NCBI GenBank assembly: GCA_030149205.1
Contig: JASBSB010000003.1
Coordinates: 62,001 to 126,000 of the forward strand
Origin: Candidatus Heimdallarchaeota archaeon
GTDB taxonomy: Archaea > Asgardarchaeota > Heimdallarchaeia > Heimdallarchaeales > Kariarchaeaceae
Reading direction: 5' to 3'
Length of the DNA stretch: 64,000 bases
In this document: one piece after another, positions 36,454 to 45,008 of the stretch
How the letters are laid out: each line of letters begins with the position of its first letter
How positions within the stretch are numbered: position 1 is the stretch's first letter
Position numbers and translations under genes: made by a program
The notes under the pieces: generated by a model
The model's input: only the letters and a program-made list of their open reading frames with translations
Told to the model about the DNA's origin: nothing
The model's database searches: none

Positions 36454-38755
36454 GGGATGGATATACGCGATCTATTTTAAAGGAGAAAAAACCTTTGTCT
36501 GGGTCAAGACACAGGAACATAAGACAGTCATGCTTCGTCTAAATTACACCCCATTGATCTATGCGAAACATGACAAATCTCCTGATATCTACCATGAGGA
36601 CATTGTGGGAGAAACCACGGTTAAAAGAAGGATAAACAGCACAGACAAGAAGGTATATCCTGTTTTCAAGATAAGTACAAGGTCTCCAAAACATTTTCAG
36701 GGGGTAAGAAAATATCTGTTGGCCAACAATTTTGAGCTTTTTAACAGTGATTTGAATATGAGACAGAAGTTTTTCTTAGACACTGAATCTGCTCCATTCC
36801 TGTATTCCAGAATCACTGTAGATATTGATGAGACATTTACCATTGAAGTATTAGAGAAACCCGGAACGTCACTATCGAGATTACCTGACTTTTCATTTCT
36901 GAAGTTAACACCAAAAATTAAATCTCCACCAACAAGATTTCCAACAATGGATGATACACTTGAAGAGATGGAGCTTCAATTTAGCACCAGTCATGATACA
37001 GACCTGTTGATAGAAAGTATTGATACCTCCCCTCTAAATACGGCACTACGAATTAACGAAACACATCCATCACCAGCTTCAATTGAACATTTCAGGTTGA
37101 TCGGGACTGAACAGGATATTCTTGAGAGACTTTTTCAGTTGTTACAAGATTTGGACCCGGATTTTTTGTTAGTTAAAAATGGAGACAACTTTAACGTCCC
37201 CTTTCTCTATCACAGAGCAAAGGAAAATCAGTTGGAGGATTTTTATCTTGGAAGGATCCCCTCAAAAGTCTACAAAACAGGAAATGGGCAGAGTTTTGTG
37301 ACGTATGGGGCAATTCAGTACAAGTCTGCACCGCTGTATCTTCCCGGCAGAGTCTATATTGATGTGAAGAATTCATTTTTTGTCGGTGAATCTGGCTTGT
37401 GGGGGGTATTAGAGCTATCAAGAATGTCCGGTGTTCCTGCAGATCGTTGTGCCAGAAACTCTATAGGGACTGTGCTAACTGCCATTGAATGCCGTGTGGC
37501 AAATGAATCTCATCCACAGATACTCATACCCGAAGGGAAGGCAAGATCAGAGCAGTTCAAAGAATCATTGCAGCTTTTGTCAAGTGATAGTGGGGGACTC
37601 ACCTATCCTGCAACACCAGGTATCTACGATCAGGTTTGGGGAATTGATTTCACATCACTGTATCCCTCAATCATGATGAAACACAACATTGGAAACGAGA
37701 CTGTATTGTGTGATTGTTGCTCACAAACATCAGATATCACAGTCCCAGAAACCGCATATCACATCTGTCAAAAACAGACAGGGATTGTGCCAGAGGCAAT
37801 GAGAGTGATTCTCAGGAGACGGATGGAAAACAAGTTCCTTAAGCTTCAAAACATTCGACACAGACGTGCAATCAAAGGCAGTGATTCTGCACTTAAATGG
37901 ATATTGGTGGCATGTTTCGGATATTTAGGCTTCAAAAACTCTAGATGGGGAAGTATTGAATCACACCAAGCAGTCACTGCCTATGCAAGACATTACCTGA
38001 TTTTTGCCAAAACAATCTGTGAGAGGGAGGGCTATCGAGTTGTTGCTGGGCTAACTGATTCATTGTTCATTCAGGCGGTTGATCCGCAAAAAAACTCCAT
38101 TACAGAGGTCGAAAAGTTGGTTTATCTGATTTCAAAAGAGACTGGATTCTCAGTTTCTATTGATGGGTGCTTCAACTGGATTGTGTTTTGCCACATCAAA
38201 AATTTTTCAAATATAGCTGCCCTCACAAGATACTTTGGGGCATATGACAGTGGAAAGTATAAGATTCGTGGAATTGAAAGCAGAAAAAGGTCAACTGCAA
38301 AATTCATAGCTGAATTTCAGGAAGAGTTATTGACGCTGTTCCTACAGGCAAAAGACAAAAAACAGTTTATTCATCTCATACCCACAGCAGAAAAGATATT
38401 GGATCAATGGATCAAAGAGCTGTATGCGTGGAAGATACCTACCAAAAAGCTGTATGTGAGATACAGAAGTGGAAAAGGAGCGAGGGGGTACAAATTTAAA
38501 ACCTTACAGGCTCTTGCAGCAGAAAGGTACAACCTTTTGGGAAGAGTGATTGAGCCTGGGCAAAACATGAAATTCATAGTTGTAAACAATTTGAGCAAAT
38601 CAACACAAAGCATAAGGATTGAAGACGAGGAGATAAAAACCATCGACTTTCAATGGTATGAAAAACTGTTAAAAAATGCATATCTTGATCTTGTTGAGAC
38701 AGTGATAAATCAAGAGAAGTCATTTGTAATACAGTCAAGCCTACTAAATTTCTAA
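36440..38755 (+). CDS. Family B DNA polymerase, exonuclease-degenerate (PolB2-like)
   Basis: The polymerase motifs are recognisable: motif A DFTSLYPSIM (Asp about 403), motif B around FGYLGFKNSRWGS, and motif C GLTDSLFI, where the usual DTD is LTD. The second Asp, the main metal ligand, is kept. CDCC with a later Cys gives a possible zinc site after motif A. The 3'-5' exonuclease looks lost: no DxE is seen for Exo I, and the Exo II-like DNFNVPFL has Asn where Asp is expected. Loss of exonuclease residues together with a TDS-type motif C is what I recall of archaeal PolB2. The ATG at 36440 is chosen; an in-frame GTG lies at 36431. Base composition looks somewhat richer in G+C than the flanking genes. 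It could be a translesion or accessory polymerase rather than the main replicase. Confidence 0.85.
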   Translation: MKKIEGWIYAIYFKGEKTFVWVKTQEHKTVMLRLNYTPLIYAKHDKSPDIYHEDIVGETTVKRRINSTDKKVYPVFKISTRSPKHFQGVRKYLLANNFELFNSDLNMRQKFFLDTESAPFLYSRITVDIDETFTIEVLEKPGTSLSRLPDFSFLKLTPKIKSPPTRFPTMDDTLEEMELQFSTSHDTDLLIESIDTSPLNTALRINETHPSPASIEHFRLIGTEQDILERLFQLLQDLDPDFLLVKNGDNFNVPFLYHRAKENQLEDFYLGRIPSKVYKTGNGQSFVTYGAIQYKSAPLYLPGRVYIDVKNSFFVGESGLWGVLELSRMSGVPADRCARNSIGTVLTAIECRVANESHPQILIPEGKARSEQFKESLQLLSSDSGGLTYPATPGIYDQVWGIDFTSLYPSIMMKHNIGNETVLCDCCSQTSDITVPETAYHICQKQTGIVPEAMRVILRRRMENKFLKLQNIRHRRAIKGSDSALKWILVACFGYLGFKNSRWGSIESHQAVTAYARHYLIFAKTICEREGYRVVAGLTDSLFIQAVDPQKNSITEVEKLVYLISKETGFSVSIDGCFNWIVFCHIKNFSNIAALTRYFGAYDSGKYKIRGIESRKRSTAKFIAEFQEELLTLFLQAKDKKQFIHLIPTAEKILDQWIKELYAWKIPTKKLYVRYRSGKGARGYKFKTLQALAAERYNLLGRVIEPGQNMKFIVVNNLSKSTQSIRIEDEEIKTIDFQWYEKLLKNAYLDLVETVINQEKSFVIQSSLLNF

Positions 38756-38837
38756 AATTTTGTACGGAAAATCGCTTGATATTCTTGGTTATGCTAAAAG
38801 ATTTTAAAAGTAGGAGGAAGATATATCGTGAGGAAAA

Positions 38838-39548
38838 TTGCAGCGCTGTAATATATGTGGGGAAGAACAAGAGGAAAACGCGAAATTTTGTCAGAAATGT
38901 GGAAATAAATTAGAAGTAACAACGACTAAAAATACAAGCATTCAATCAGTTGCGTCAAAGGAAATTGATAAAGAAACAACAAAGGAAACAGAGCCAAAAA
39001 CCTATTTAAAAAATCAACAAAAAGTTCATGCACAAACAAATCAAAATCAGAATGTTTTCAACCCTATGTTGGAATATAAAGAGGGAAAAAGTGGTGCATA
39101 TTACTTAAATTTACCATCTGCATTGAGAATTGCAGTGCTAGGAGAGATTATCATAGGGTTTTTAGATATTGCAGGAAGTTTAATAATGTTAACGTTGTAT
39201 TTAGCATTAACACAGGTACTAAAAACACAGATAAACTTACCAGGAGTTGATTTTGTACGAACTTCTTTTACTGTGATTGTTGTCGTTACTATAATTATCT
39301 CAGGTCTAAGGTTTTACAACAAAAAGTCCAAACTAAGGTATAACATCTATTTAACAACTATTGGAGGATATTTGCTCATGAAACTAGTTTTTACGATAAT
39401 TGATCAGAACATCTTTGAACTAATCAACTTTTTAATAGCATTCTCCTTGTTTAATCTTATTGTTGTGATTACAGCAGATACTAGGGATTGGTTTGAAATG
39501 AGAAAAAAATTGGATGTTGGTTCTGTGAAGGGTCAGACAAGATATTAA
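38838..39548 (+). CDS. Zinc-ribbon membrane protein, unknown
   Basis: The 236 residues begin with a double-CxxC zinc ribbon (CNICGEEQ and CQKCGNK) of the kind found at the start of many archaeal membrane proteins. A polar linker of about 50 residues and about four membrane helices (from about residue 95) follow. The TTG start is next to a GAGG ribosome site (38830-38833), and the ribbon begins at residue 4, so an earlier start is unlikely. No function can be given. The following gene is on the same strand 35 nt downstream. Confidence 0.6.
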   Translation: MQRCNICGEEQEENAKFCQKCGNKLEVTTTKNTSIQSVASKEIDKETTKETEPKTYLKNQQKVHAQTNQNQNVFNPMLEYKEGKSGAYYLNLPSALRIAVLGEIIIGFLDIAGSLIMLTLYLALTQVLKTQINLPGVDFVRTSFTVIVVVTIIISGLRFYNKKSKLRYNIYLTTIGGYLLMKLVFTIIDQNIFELINFLIAFSLFNLIVVITADTRDWFEMRKKLDVGSVKGQTRY

Positions 39549-39583
39549 ACCCAGTAACAATATTATTTTGAGATTAGACTGAA

Positions 39584-40516
39584 ATGAGGTTTGAGGAGGA
39601 TTTTCGAAAAATCAACATATTGGTTTCAACCTTTTATCAGCTAATTAAACACGAAACTAACCTAAATGCTATTTTGAAGATTCTTTCAGCCCAATTACTA
39701 GATTATGAATTTCGCAGGGTTAATCAAACATTTATCTACCAAAGATACCGAACAAAAATCAGAGATAAAAAGATTAGCAGAGTTATTAATGGATACGCAG
39801 TGGGAATAAAGGTTCTTTATAGATTTTTTGAGGAAAATAAGAATCTCCCCCTCCAATTGGCCTATGTATGTAATTCTTGTGGAGAACTGTTTGAAACAGA
39901 CTATACAATTGAAGATGTCAAACTGCCTAGCTTGGAGGGTACAGGATTGCTTTTAACAATTGAATCAAAAAATTTTGTATTTGATCTAACAAAATACAAG
40001 AGAGCACCTACCTATTCGAATTTCCTGGGAAATGATGAATTGTTTCTATTGCTGCTCTCAAAATCAACAGTAATCATTTCCTATTACAGGAAGGATGATA
40101 GTGACGTTCACAATTTATTTAGGTTTAAGAATCTTGGTGAGACTAAGACGGTTGATCAGAATGTGAGCGGAGTGGGAGCTACAAATGTAAACAGGCAAGA
40201 AAAAACAATAATAAACCAGAAAAAAGTTGTAAAACCGTCTATATTTGAAGAGATCGAGGCCAAACAACAGATCTTAAAAGAAAAATTGTCTATACAGCTT
40301 AGAAATGGGAAATATGCTGGAGAAAGCTTTTATTCATTAATAGGATCTAAACCAAGGTATATTATTCAACTGCTGGAGGAGGAAGATCCAACAGAGGAAC
40401 TAAGTGATTATATTTCAGATGTAATAAAATTAGGTGTAGAAATTAATTTTGATGGTTTTCCAGAGCTTTTGGAGCTAAGAAGTCTTCTAAGAGAACATGG
40501 CTTGAGCGGGAATTGA
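39584..40516 (+). CDS. Unknown protein, 310 aa, overlapping a tRNA at its 3' end
   Basis: I do not recognise this protein. It is soluble, with a helical N-terminal third, one CNSCG near residue 102, a mixed middle part and a helical C-terminus (about 215-310) rich in Leu and Glu. The ATG start is preceded by no strong ribosome site. The last codons (ending HGLSGN) lie over the 3' end of the tRNA gene encoded on the other strand, an 18-nt antisense overlap, so its C-terminus cannot change freely. Confidence 0.55.
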   Translation: MRFEEDFRKINILVSTFYQLIKHETNLNAILKILSAQLLDYEFRRVNQTFIYQRYRTKIRDKKISRVINGYAVGIKVLYRFFEENKNLPLQLAYVCNSCGELFETDYTIEDVKLPSLEGTGLLLTIESKNFVFDLTKYKRAPTYSNFLGNDELFLLLLSKSTVIISYYRKDDSDVHNLFRFKNLGETKTVDQNVSGVGATNVNRQEKTIINQKKVVKPSIFEEIEAKQQILKEKLSIQLRNGKYAGESFYSLIGSKPRYIIQLLEEEDPTEELSDYISDVIKLGVEINFDGFPELLELRSLLREHGLSGN

Positions 40517-40580
40517 ACCCACGACTAGAGAGATTTGCAGACTTCCACAATCTCTTATGTTACCCCTACACTATCAAGCC
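40499..40580 (-). tRNA. tRNA with enlarged anticodon loop (probable very short intron); His(GUG) or Cys(GCA) anticodon unresolved
   Basis: On the minus strand a cloverleaf is clear. The acceptor stem is GGCTTGA with TCAAGCC (7 pairs), the D-stem GTGT/ACAT has GGGG in its loop, the T-arm is GTGGG-TTCAATT-CCCGC, and the discriminator is A. The anticodon stem AGAGA/TCTCT closes 17 nt rather than 7. Removing about 10 nt at the usual 37/38 site leaves TTGTGGA (anticodon GTG, His); removing 10 nt after position 33 would leave TTGCAAA (GCA, Cys). Neither fits perfectly: His tRNAs normally have C73 with an extra G-1, and Cys tRNAs have U73. The base before the acceptor is A. No CCA is encoded. Confidence 0.8.
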
Positions 40581-40775
40581 TATTAATATCAACAACACAA
40601 TGTAGATTTAAATAAATTATGAAAGAATCCTAACTAATAAAGTCGAAAGCTTAGGAGATTGTAAATTAATCAGTTGAATATATTTTTGTATTTTGTTTAT
40701 TTAAATTGCATGTTTCGAAGTTTTCATTAATAGAACAAATTGAATAGAAATAAGGAACGAAAGAGGTAGAATTGA

Positions 40776-41993
40776 TTGGAATTAGTAAGTGATATATCGA
40801 GTTCTTATGAGTTAAAATCTGGAGAAATCCTCTTAGTTTCTTTAGCGCAGTTTGCTGTTGGGGGAGTTTCTGTGGTGTATCAAAGTTTTGTCAATAGTCA
40901 GATGGCCTTTTCTGGATGGACTCCTGAAACAATAACTTATTTTTTTGGATTTGCGGTTTATTTTGAGGTGTTAAGGGTTGCTGCGGGGTATTTCAGTGAT
41001 AAATATAAAAACATAAAAACATTTTTTCTGGTTGCTTTTGTAATATCACTGACGTCAATTATTTCGATTTCATATGTCTTATCACCTCCCAACAACCTCT
41101 TGCTACTTTTATTCTTAATTTTGTTCTCAATCGGTTCTGCTGTGATGAGCACACTCATAGACAGTTATGTAACTATGGCTTCATCACCCCAAACTCGAAA
41201 CAAGGTCGCAGGAGTAATTCAGTTTGCCAGATTATCTGGATTTGCCTTTGGTGGGATATCAGGTTTCATTTTATATCCAATGTTAGACTTTAACACCTTT
41301 ATGTCGGTCTATTTTGTTATCTATTTGGTCTTCGGGTTTGGAACTTTTATCCAGATTAACAATGACGTTGTTGTGAAGTCCACCCGATCAGTCTCATTTT
41401 CAAATATCGGACAATTGCTAGGGAAGAAAAATGTACAACTCATTTTATTATTTCTGATCTTGTATCCGATAGGGCTGTTTATGCAGGACAACATTCTTGA
41501 ACCTTTTGCAATTTTAAGTTTAGGGTTTTCAAAAGAGGGAGTTGGCAGATTGTCTGCAATCTGGACAACATTAACCCTGATCTTCGTCCCTGTAGGTATC
41601 AAACTTGGTAATAAATTTGGGAAGAAAAAAACCATCTATTTTGGTGAAATTTTTTCAGCTATGGGGTTAGTCCTGATCGGATTGTCATCTTCACTTAAAT
41701 CAGGAAGTTTGCTCTATCTAGGGTTGGTGCTTTTTGGTGTTGGAGCGGGAATCTATAGTGTACCTGGAATAGCGCTTATGTTTGACATAAGTAATGCTCA
41801 ATTTGAGGGGATATCTTTTTTGCTTGCCATCTTCGGGATGGTCGTAACTATCTCTCGTGGAACTTCAGGTATAATTGCAGGATTTTTACTTGGTATATTT
41901 AATAGTTACAGCCTAGTATTTTATCTTGAAGCCTTTATTGCTGTATTGTCAATTTTGCCAATTTATCTGATATCCAATAATCTCCAAGAATAA
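40776..41993 (+). CDS. MFS-type transporter, PucC-like
   Basis: The 405 residues form about 12 membrane helices. The loop after helix 2 has AAGYFSDKYKN in the place of the MFS motif A, and FGVGAGIYSVPGIALM near the C-terminal third resembles the PucC/BCD subgroup of the superfamily. The TTG start at 40776 has GAGGTAG 7 nt upstream; no ATG is near. The substrate is unknown. It stands between a tRNA and the Fe-S carrier gene and is probably transcribed alone. Confidence 0.75.
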   Translation: MELVSDISSSYELKSGEILLVSLAQFAVGGVSVVYQSFVNSQMAFSGWTPETITYFFGFAVYFEVLRVAAGYFSDKYKNIKTFFLVAFVISLTSIISISYVLSPPNNLLLLLFLILFSIGSAVMSTLIDSYVTMASSPQTRNKVAGVIQFARLSGFAFGGISGFILYPMLDFNTFMSVYFVIYLVFGFGTFIQINNDVVVKSTRSVSFSNIGQLLGKKNVQLILLFLILYPIGLFMQDNILEPFAILSLGFSKEGVGRLSAIWTTLTLIFVPVGIKLGNKFGKKKTIYFGEIFSAMGLVLIGLSSSLKSGSLLYLGLVLFGVGAGIYSVPGIALMFDISNAQFEGISFLLAIFGMVVTISRGTSGIIAGFLLGIFNSYSLVFYLEAFIAVLSILPIYLISNNLQE

Positions 41994-42007
41994 ATTCTTC
42001 TATCAGA

Positions 42008-42016
42008 ATATATAAG
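42008..42016 (+). promoter_or_regulatory. TATA-like box for the Fe-S carrier gene
   Basis: ATATATAAG is centred about 29 nt before the ATG at 42042, consistent with a leaderless or nearly leaderless archaeal promoter that may also serve the zinc finger and EF-1 beta genes downstream. Confidence 0.5.
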
Positions 42017-42041
42017 AAGTTAGACGAGAAAAATAAATTAT

Positions 42042-42407
42042 ATGGTTGAGTTATCACTTTCATTCTCTGCACCGACCAAGAATGAATTTACAATCACAGA
42101 AAATGCAACAAATCAGATTATGAAACTCCTCAAGTTGGAGAACTTAAGCAATTATGCCTTTAGAGTTAAAGTAACACCAGGAGGTTGTGCAGGATTTCTT
42201 TACGATTTCGAATGGATCAATGAAAATGATCTTACTGATCAATTGGTATTTGAAAATGATGGAGTAAAGGTCGTAATAGGTCAAGCAGATATGCGATTAA
42301 TAAACGGTAGCACTTTAGACTTTATAGAAACCCTTGCTGCAAGTAAATTCGAAATTATCAACCCCAATGCTCAAGCGACATGCGGTTGTGGTAAGAGTTT
42401 TGCATAA
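42042..42407 (+). CDS. A-type iron-sulfur cluster carrier (HesB/IscA/ErpA family)
   Basis: It carries or inserts Fe-S clusters. The 121-residue protein has the three conserved cysteines of the family: one in TPGGCAGF (near residue 50) and the pair in CGCG close to the C-terminus. The fold order (ENATNQIMKLL helix, RVKVTPGGC strand, NGSTLDFIE) matches IscA/ErpA. It has a good TATA-like box and is followed by translation-factor genes. Its client proteins could include the ferredoxin-type subunit IorA in this window, but that is only a guess. Confidence 0.9.
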   Translation: MVELSLSFSAPTKNEFTITENATNQIMKLLKLENLSNYAFRVKVTPGGCAGFLYDFEWINENDLTDQLVFENDGVKVVIGQADMRLINGSTLDFIETLAASKFEIINPNAQATCGCGKSFA

Positions 42408-42457
42408 TTGAGAACCCTATCGAGCTGTTTTTATAAATTAGTGAGGAGAAAATCTTA

Positions 42458-42637
42458 ATGAGTACAAACATTAAGTTGGAAACGTGTTATACTTGTAACA
42501 AAGAGATAAGTCCCACAGTTAAAGGAAGTACTAAATTTGATTGCCCTAACTGTGGAACTAAAATAATTAGATGTCATACCTGCAGAAGACTTGGAAACAG
42601 GTACAAATGTATCAATTGTGAATTTGTTGGACCCTGA
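42458..42637 (+). CDS. Small zinc-finger protein upstream of EF-1 beta (COG2888 type)
   Basis: A 59-residue protein starts at ATG 42458 and ends at TGA 42635-42637. It has four CxxC-type pairs: CYTC, CPNCG, CHTC and CINC, forming two zinc ribbons. This small protein is widespread in archaea and typically sits directly before EF-1 beta, as it does here (10 nt apart). Halophile relatives affect growth and biofilm, and an RNA- or ribosome-linked role is suspected. A GGAG sequence lies about 12 nt before the start. Confidence 0.85.
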   Translation: MSTNIKLETCYTCNKEISPTVKGSTKFDCPNCGTKIIRCHTCRRLGNRYKCINCEFVGP

Positions 42638-42647
42638 GGTGTAAAGT

Positions 42648-42926
42648 ATGGGCGAAGTAATGGTTCAATATGACATAAAAGGCAAATCACCAGACACTGA
42701 TATGGATAAAGTAGCAGAGAAAGTCAGAGAGAAATTACCTTCTTTAGATACCAGATTTAAAATGCAGTTGGGAGTTGAAATAAAACCATTGTTTTTTGGT
42801 ATCAAAGCAGCAGTGGCTCAGTTCATTCTTCCAGAGGAAGATGGAGTACAAGATAAACTCGAAGAGTGGTTGTTGAAACAAGAAGGCGTAGCAGACATCG
42901 AATTATCGTTTACTACTAGACTGTAA
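42648..42926 (+). CDS. ef1b: Translation elongation factor 1 beta (guanine nucleotide exchange factor)
   Basis: aEF-1 beta reloads EF-1 alpha with GTP. At 92 residues it has the normal archaeal size. The segments KPLFFGIKAAVAQFILPEE and the terminal GVADIELSFTTRL match the conserved core and the glycine-valine end region of the family. A GAGGTG ribosome site is made by the end of the zinc-finger gene. The pair with the zinc finger is a conserved archaeal arrangement. Confidence 0.92.
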   Translation: MGEVMVQYDIKGKSPDTDMDKVAEKVREKLPSLDTRFKMQLGVEIKPLFFGIKAAVAQFILPEEDGVQDKLEEWLLKQEGVADIELSFTTRL

Positions 42927-42986
42927 TAATTCAGAATATGATGATATTAAAAGAGAACTTAATAAAAAACAAAATGAAAGATAACT

Positions 42987-44870
42987 GTGTTTAATTGGAA
43001 CCATTGGTTTTATGTAAAATATAATAAAGATGACACTTTAAATTTTAATCAAATAGTTCCATTACTCCCGGAAGTCAGCAATGAAGAGGTTAGAAATCAC
43101 AAAGAATCAATAGAACTCCTTTTAGAACAATCAGATCAAATTATGGAGTTAAACTTAATTGATGAAAAAAACTTCTTAGGTCCATTTCAATTTGAAAACA
43201 TCGCATTGTTTCGTTCAAAGGAACCCAATTCGACCCAAGTTTTGGTATCTTTTGATTATGACACCCACGACTATTGGGTTCCCAAAACCTATTTTCATAA
43301 TAATTTAATAGGGAATTTTAAAGGTTACAAAGAACTTGAACAAGCTAGGTATGAAAAACTAAATATCATAGCCTCACCGTCATTTAGAGATACACAGAAT
43401 CCCATCACAGACCTTCTGGAAACAGAGCCCAGGACAAAGTTTATTCCTCTAGAATTAGATACCGCTGTGACTAATGAGAACAGTAAATCTGAATTAGAAG
43501 AATTTGTAAATCTTCTGGACTTATATTATGAACGCTTGAGAATCTCAAAAGGGGAGTATTCAACATTGAAATTCCTTAGGACTACACTTGACCAAGTAAA
43601 AAAAAAGATAGAAGAACAAAACAATGAGGGGGAAATCTACCTAGTTTTGTTAAACTTGTTTGATGCTCTTACCTTTCTTCATTTTTCACCTAGTCATCGA
43701 ATCAAAATATGTCAAACTATTAAACTTATTTTGAATACGTGTCAAGGCTATCTTTCGGAAACGACAAACTATGTATTTCAATTGTATTATGCAATTTTCA
43801 GTAACACCAGTATTGAACTGAGAGAAGATCTTGTGGAAAATTTACCTGTTTCACTTCATCTGATGTTAGATCTATTTTCAGAAAAAACACACACCCTGGA
43901 GTCATTACTCAATTTAACTGAAAGATATGTGAGTTCAGAGGTTTATTATAGAGGATATCCACTATTGAACGAATTAATTGGAAATCATTATTTTGACCTA
44001 GAAGATTTTGAAAAAGCTCAAACCTATTATTCCTTAGCAAAGAGCTATCTTATATTTCAGCAGAGTAATTCTTCTAAAAAAATGCTTTTAGACTCTTTAA
44101 TTGTCAATTCTATGGAAAAAACCATAGTCCAAATTCACCATGCAGCTCTGTATGCATTAAACACACTCAAATTAGAGGAGGCCAAACGATTTAGCTGGAC
44201 AGGTTTACTTAAAGTCTTGGAGTTGTTTGAAAAGGCATCCCAAACCGAGAACCTCAACTTAATTTCGGTGAATGATCTATTTGAGACCTTGAGACTATTT
44301 AAGAGAATCCTGGTTCTTGAAGAAAATGAAATGACCCCAGTGATTGATCTCAAAATAACATTGTTGATTGAGGAGTTAAGTGAAATATTTGAAAAACAAA
44401 CTTTAACTCTGAATACAGACTTTTTCGAGATGCATAGGGAGTCACTTAGTTTCATTGTTCCCAGAAGTCCCATTCAGTTTTTGTTTTTAACCACCGATGG
44501 TCGATTGTTATTTAATATAGTTGGATCACACCCCCCAACTCTGGTCAACGATTCTAAAAGCCATCTATTAGCAGGAGTGTTGACTGCAGTCAGAAGCATA
44601 TTTTTGGAAACAAGTTTTGGCGCGGACTCTTCATTACATGAGATCAATGCTGGAGAAAATATTCTCTTTATAGATGCTCTGGAGGGTGTCGTGGTTGTGG
44701 CATCAAATAACGTTATGAATGATAACCTGCGAAGCTTTGTTAGAAGTTTAACAAAAAATATCATGGTGAATTTTGGTAAGATACTGAACGATTGGGACGG
44801 TTCATTAGATTCAATCAGTATGGTTCAAAAATTCGCACTTTCAAGTATTGAGGAATTTATTAATGAATAA
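42987..44870 (+). CDS. Unknown 627-aa protein with TPR-like middle and roadblock/longin-like C-terminus
   Basis: No family is recognised. The middle (about 165-480) is a series of paired helices with TPR-like spacing (for example EDFEKAQTYYSLAKSYL). The last 125 residues run as strand (FLFLTTDGRLLFNI), long helix, strand (NILFIDALEGVVVVASN) and helix, which looks like a longin or roadblock domain. The N-terminal 120 residues are mixed. GTG at 42987 is the start. The build of helical array plus small-GTPase-type interaction domain suggests a scaffold or GTPase regulator, by inference. It follows EF-1 beta but is probably separate. Confidence 0.5.
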   Translation: MFNWNHWFYVKYNKDDTLNFNQIVPLLPEVSNEEVRNHKESIELLLEQSDQIMELNLIDEKNFLGPFQFENIALFRSKEPNSTQVLVSFDYDTHDYWVPKTYFHNNLIGNFKGYKELEQARYEKLNIIASPSFRDTQNPITDLLETEPRTKFIPLELDTAVTNENSKSELEEFVNLLDLYYERLRISKGEYSTLKFLRTTLDQVKKKIEEQNNEGEIYLVLLNLFDALTFLHFSPSHRIKICQTIKLILNTCQGYLSETTNYVFQLYYAIFSNTSIELREDLVENLPVSLHLMLDLFSEKTHTLESLLNLTERYVSSEVYYRGYPLLNELIGNHYFDLEDFEKAQTYYSLAKSYLIFQQSNSSKKMLLDSLIVNSMEKTIVQIHHAALYALNTLKLEEAKRFSWTGLLKVLELFEKASQTENLNLISVNDLFETLRLFKRILVLEENEMTPVIDLKITLLIEELSEIFEKQTLTLNTDFFEMHRESLSFIVPRSPIQFLFLTTDGRLLFNIVGSHPPTLVNDSKSHLLAGVLTAVRSIFLETSFGADSSLHEINAGENILFIDALEGVVVVASNNVMNDNLRSFVRSLTKNIMVNFGKILNDWDGSLDSISMVQKFALSSIEEFINE

Positions 44871-44977
44871 TCAATTATTAATATTAAAATTAGATATAAA
44901 GCATTAGGGATACTGGAAACTAATCTAAGAGATTATTAAATTAAATAGTTATCTGCCAATTTTAATAAAAAAGATAT

Positions 44978-44986
44978 TTTTATAAG
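44978..44986 (+). promoter_or_regulatory. TATA-like box for the cation exchanger gene
   Basis: TTTTATAAG is centred about 27 nt before the ATG at 45009, with A-rich sequence ahead. It is the expected layout for a leaderless archaeal gene. Confidence 0.55.
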
Positions 44987-45008
44987 TGGTCTAAATTCAA
45001 TAATTTTT

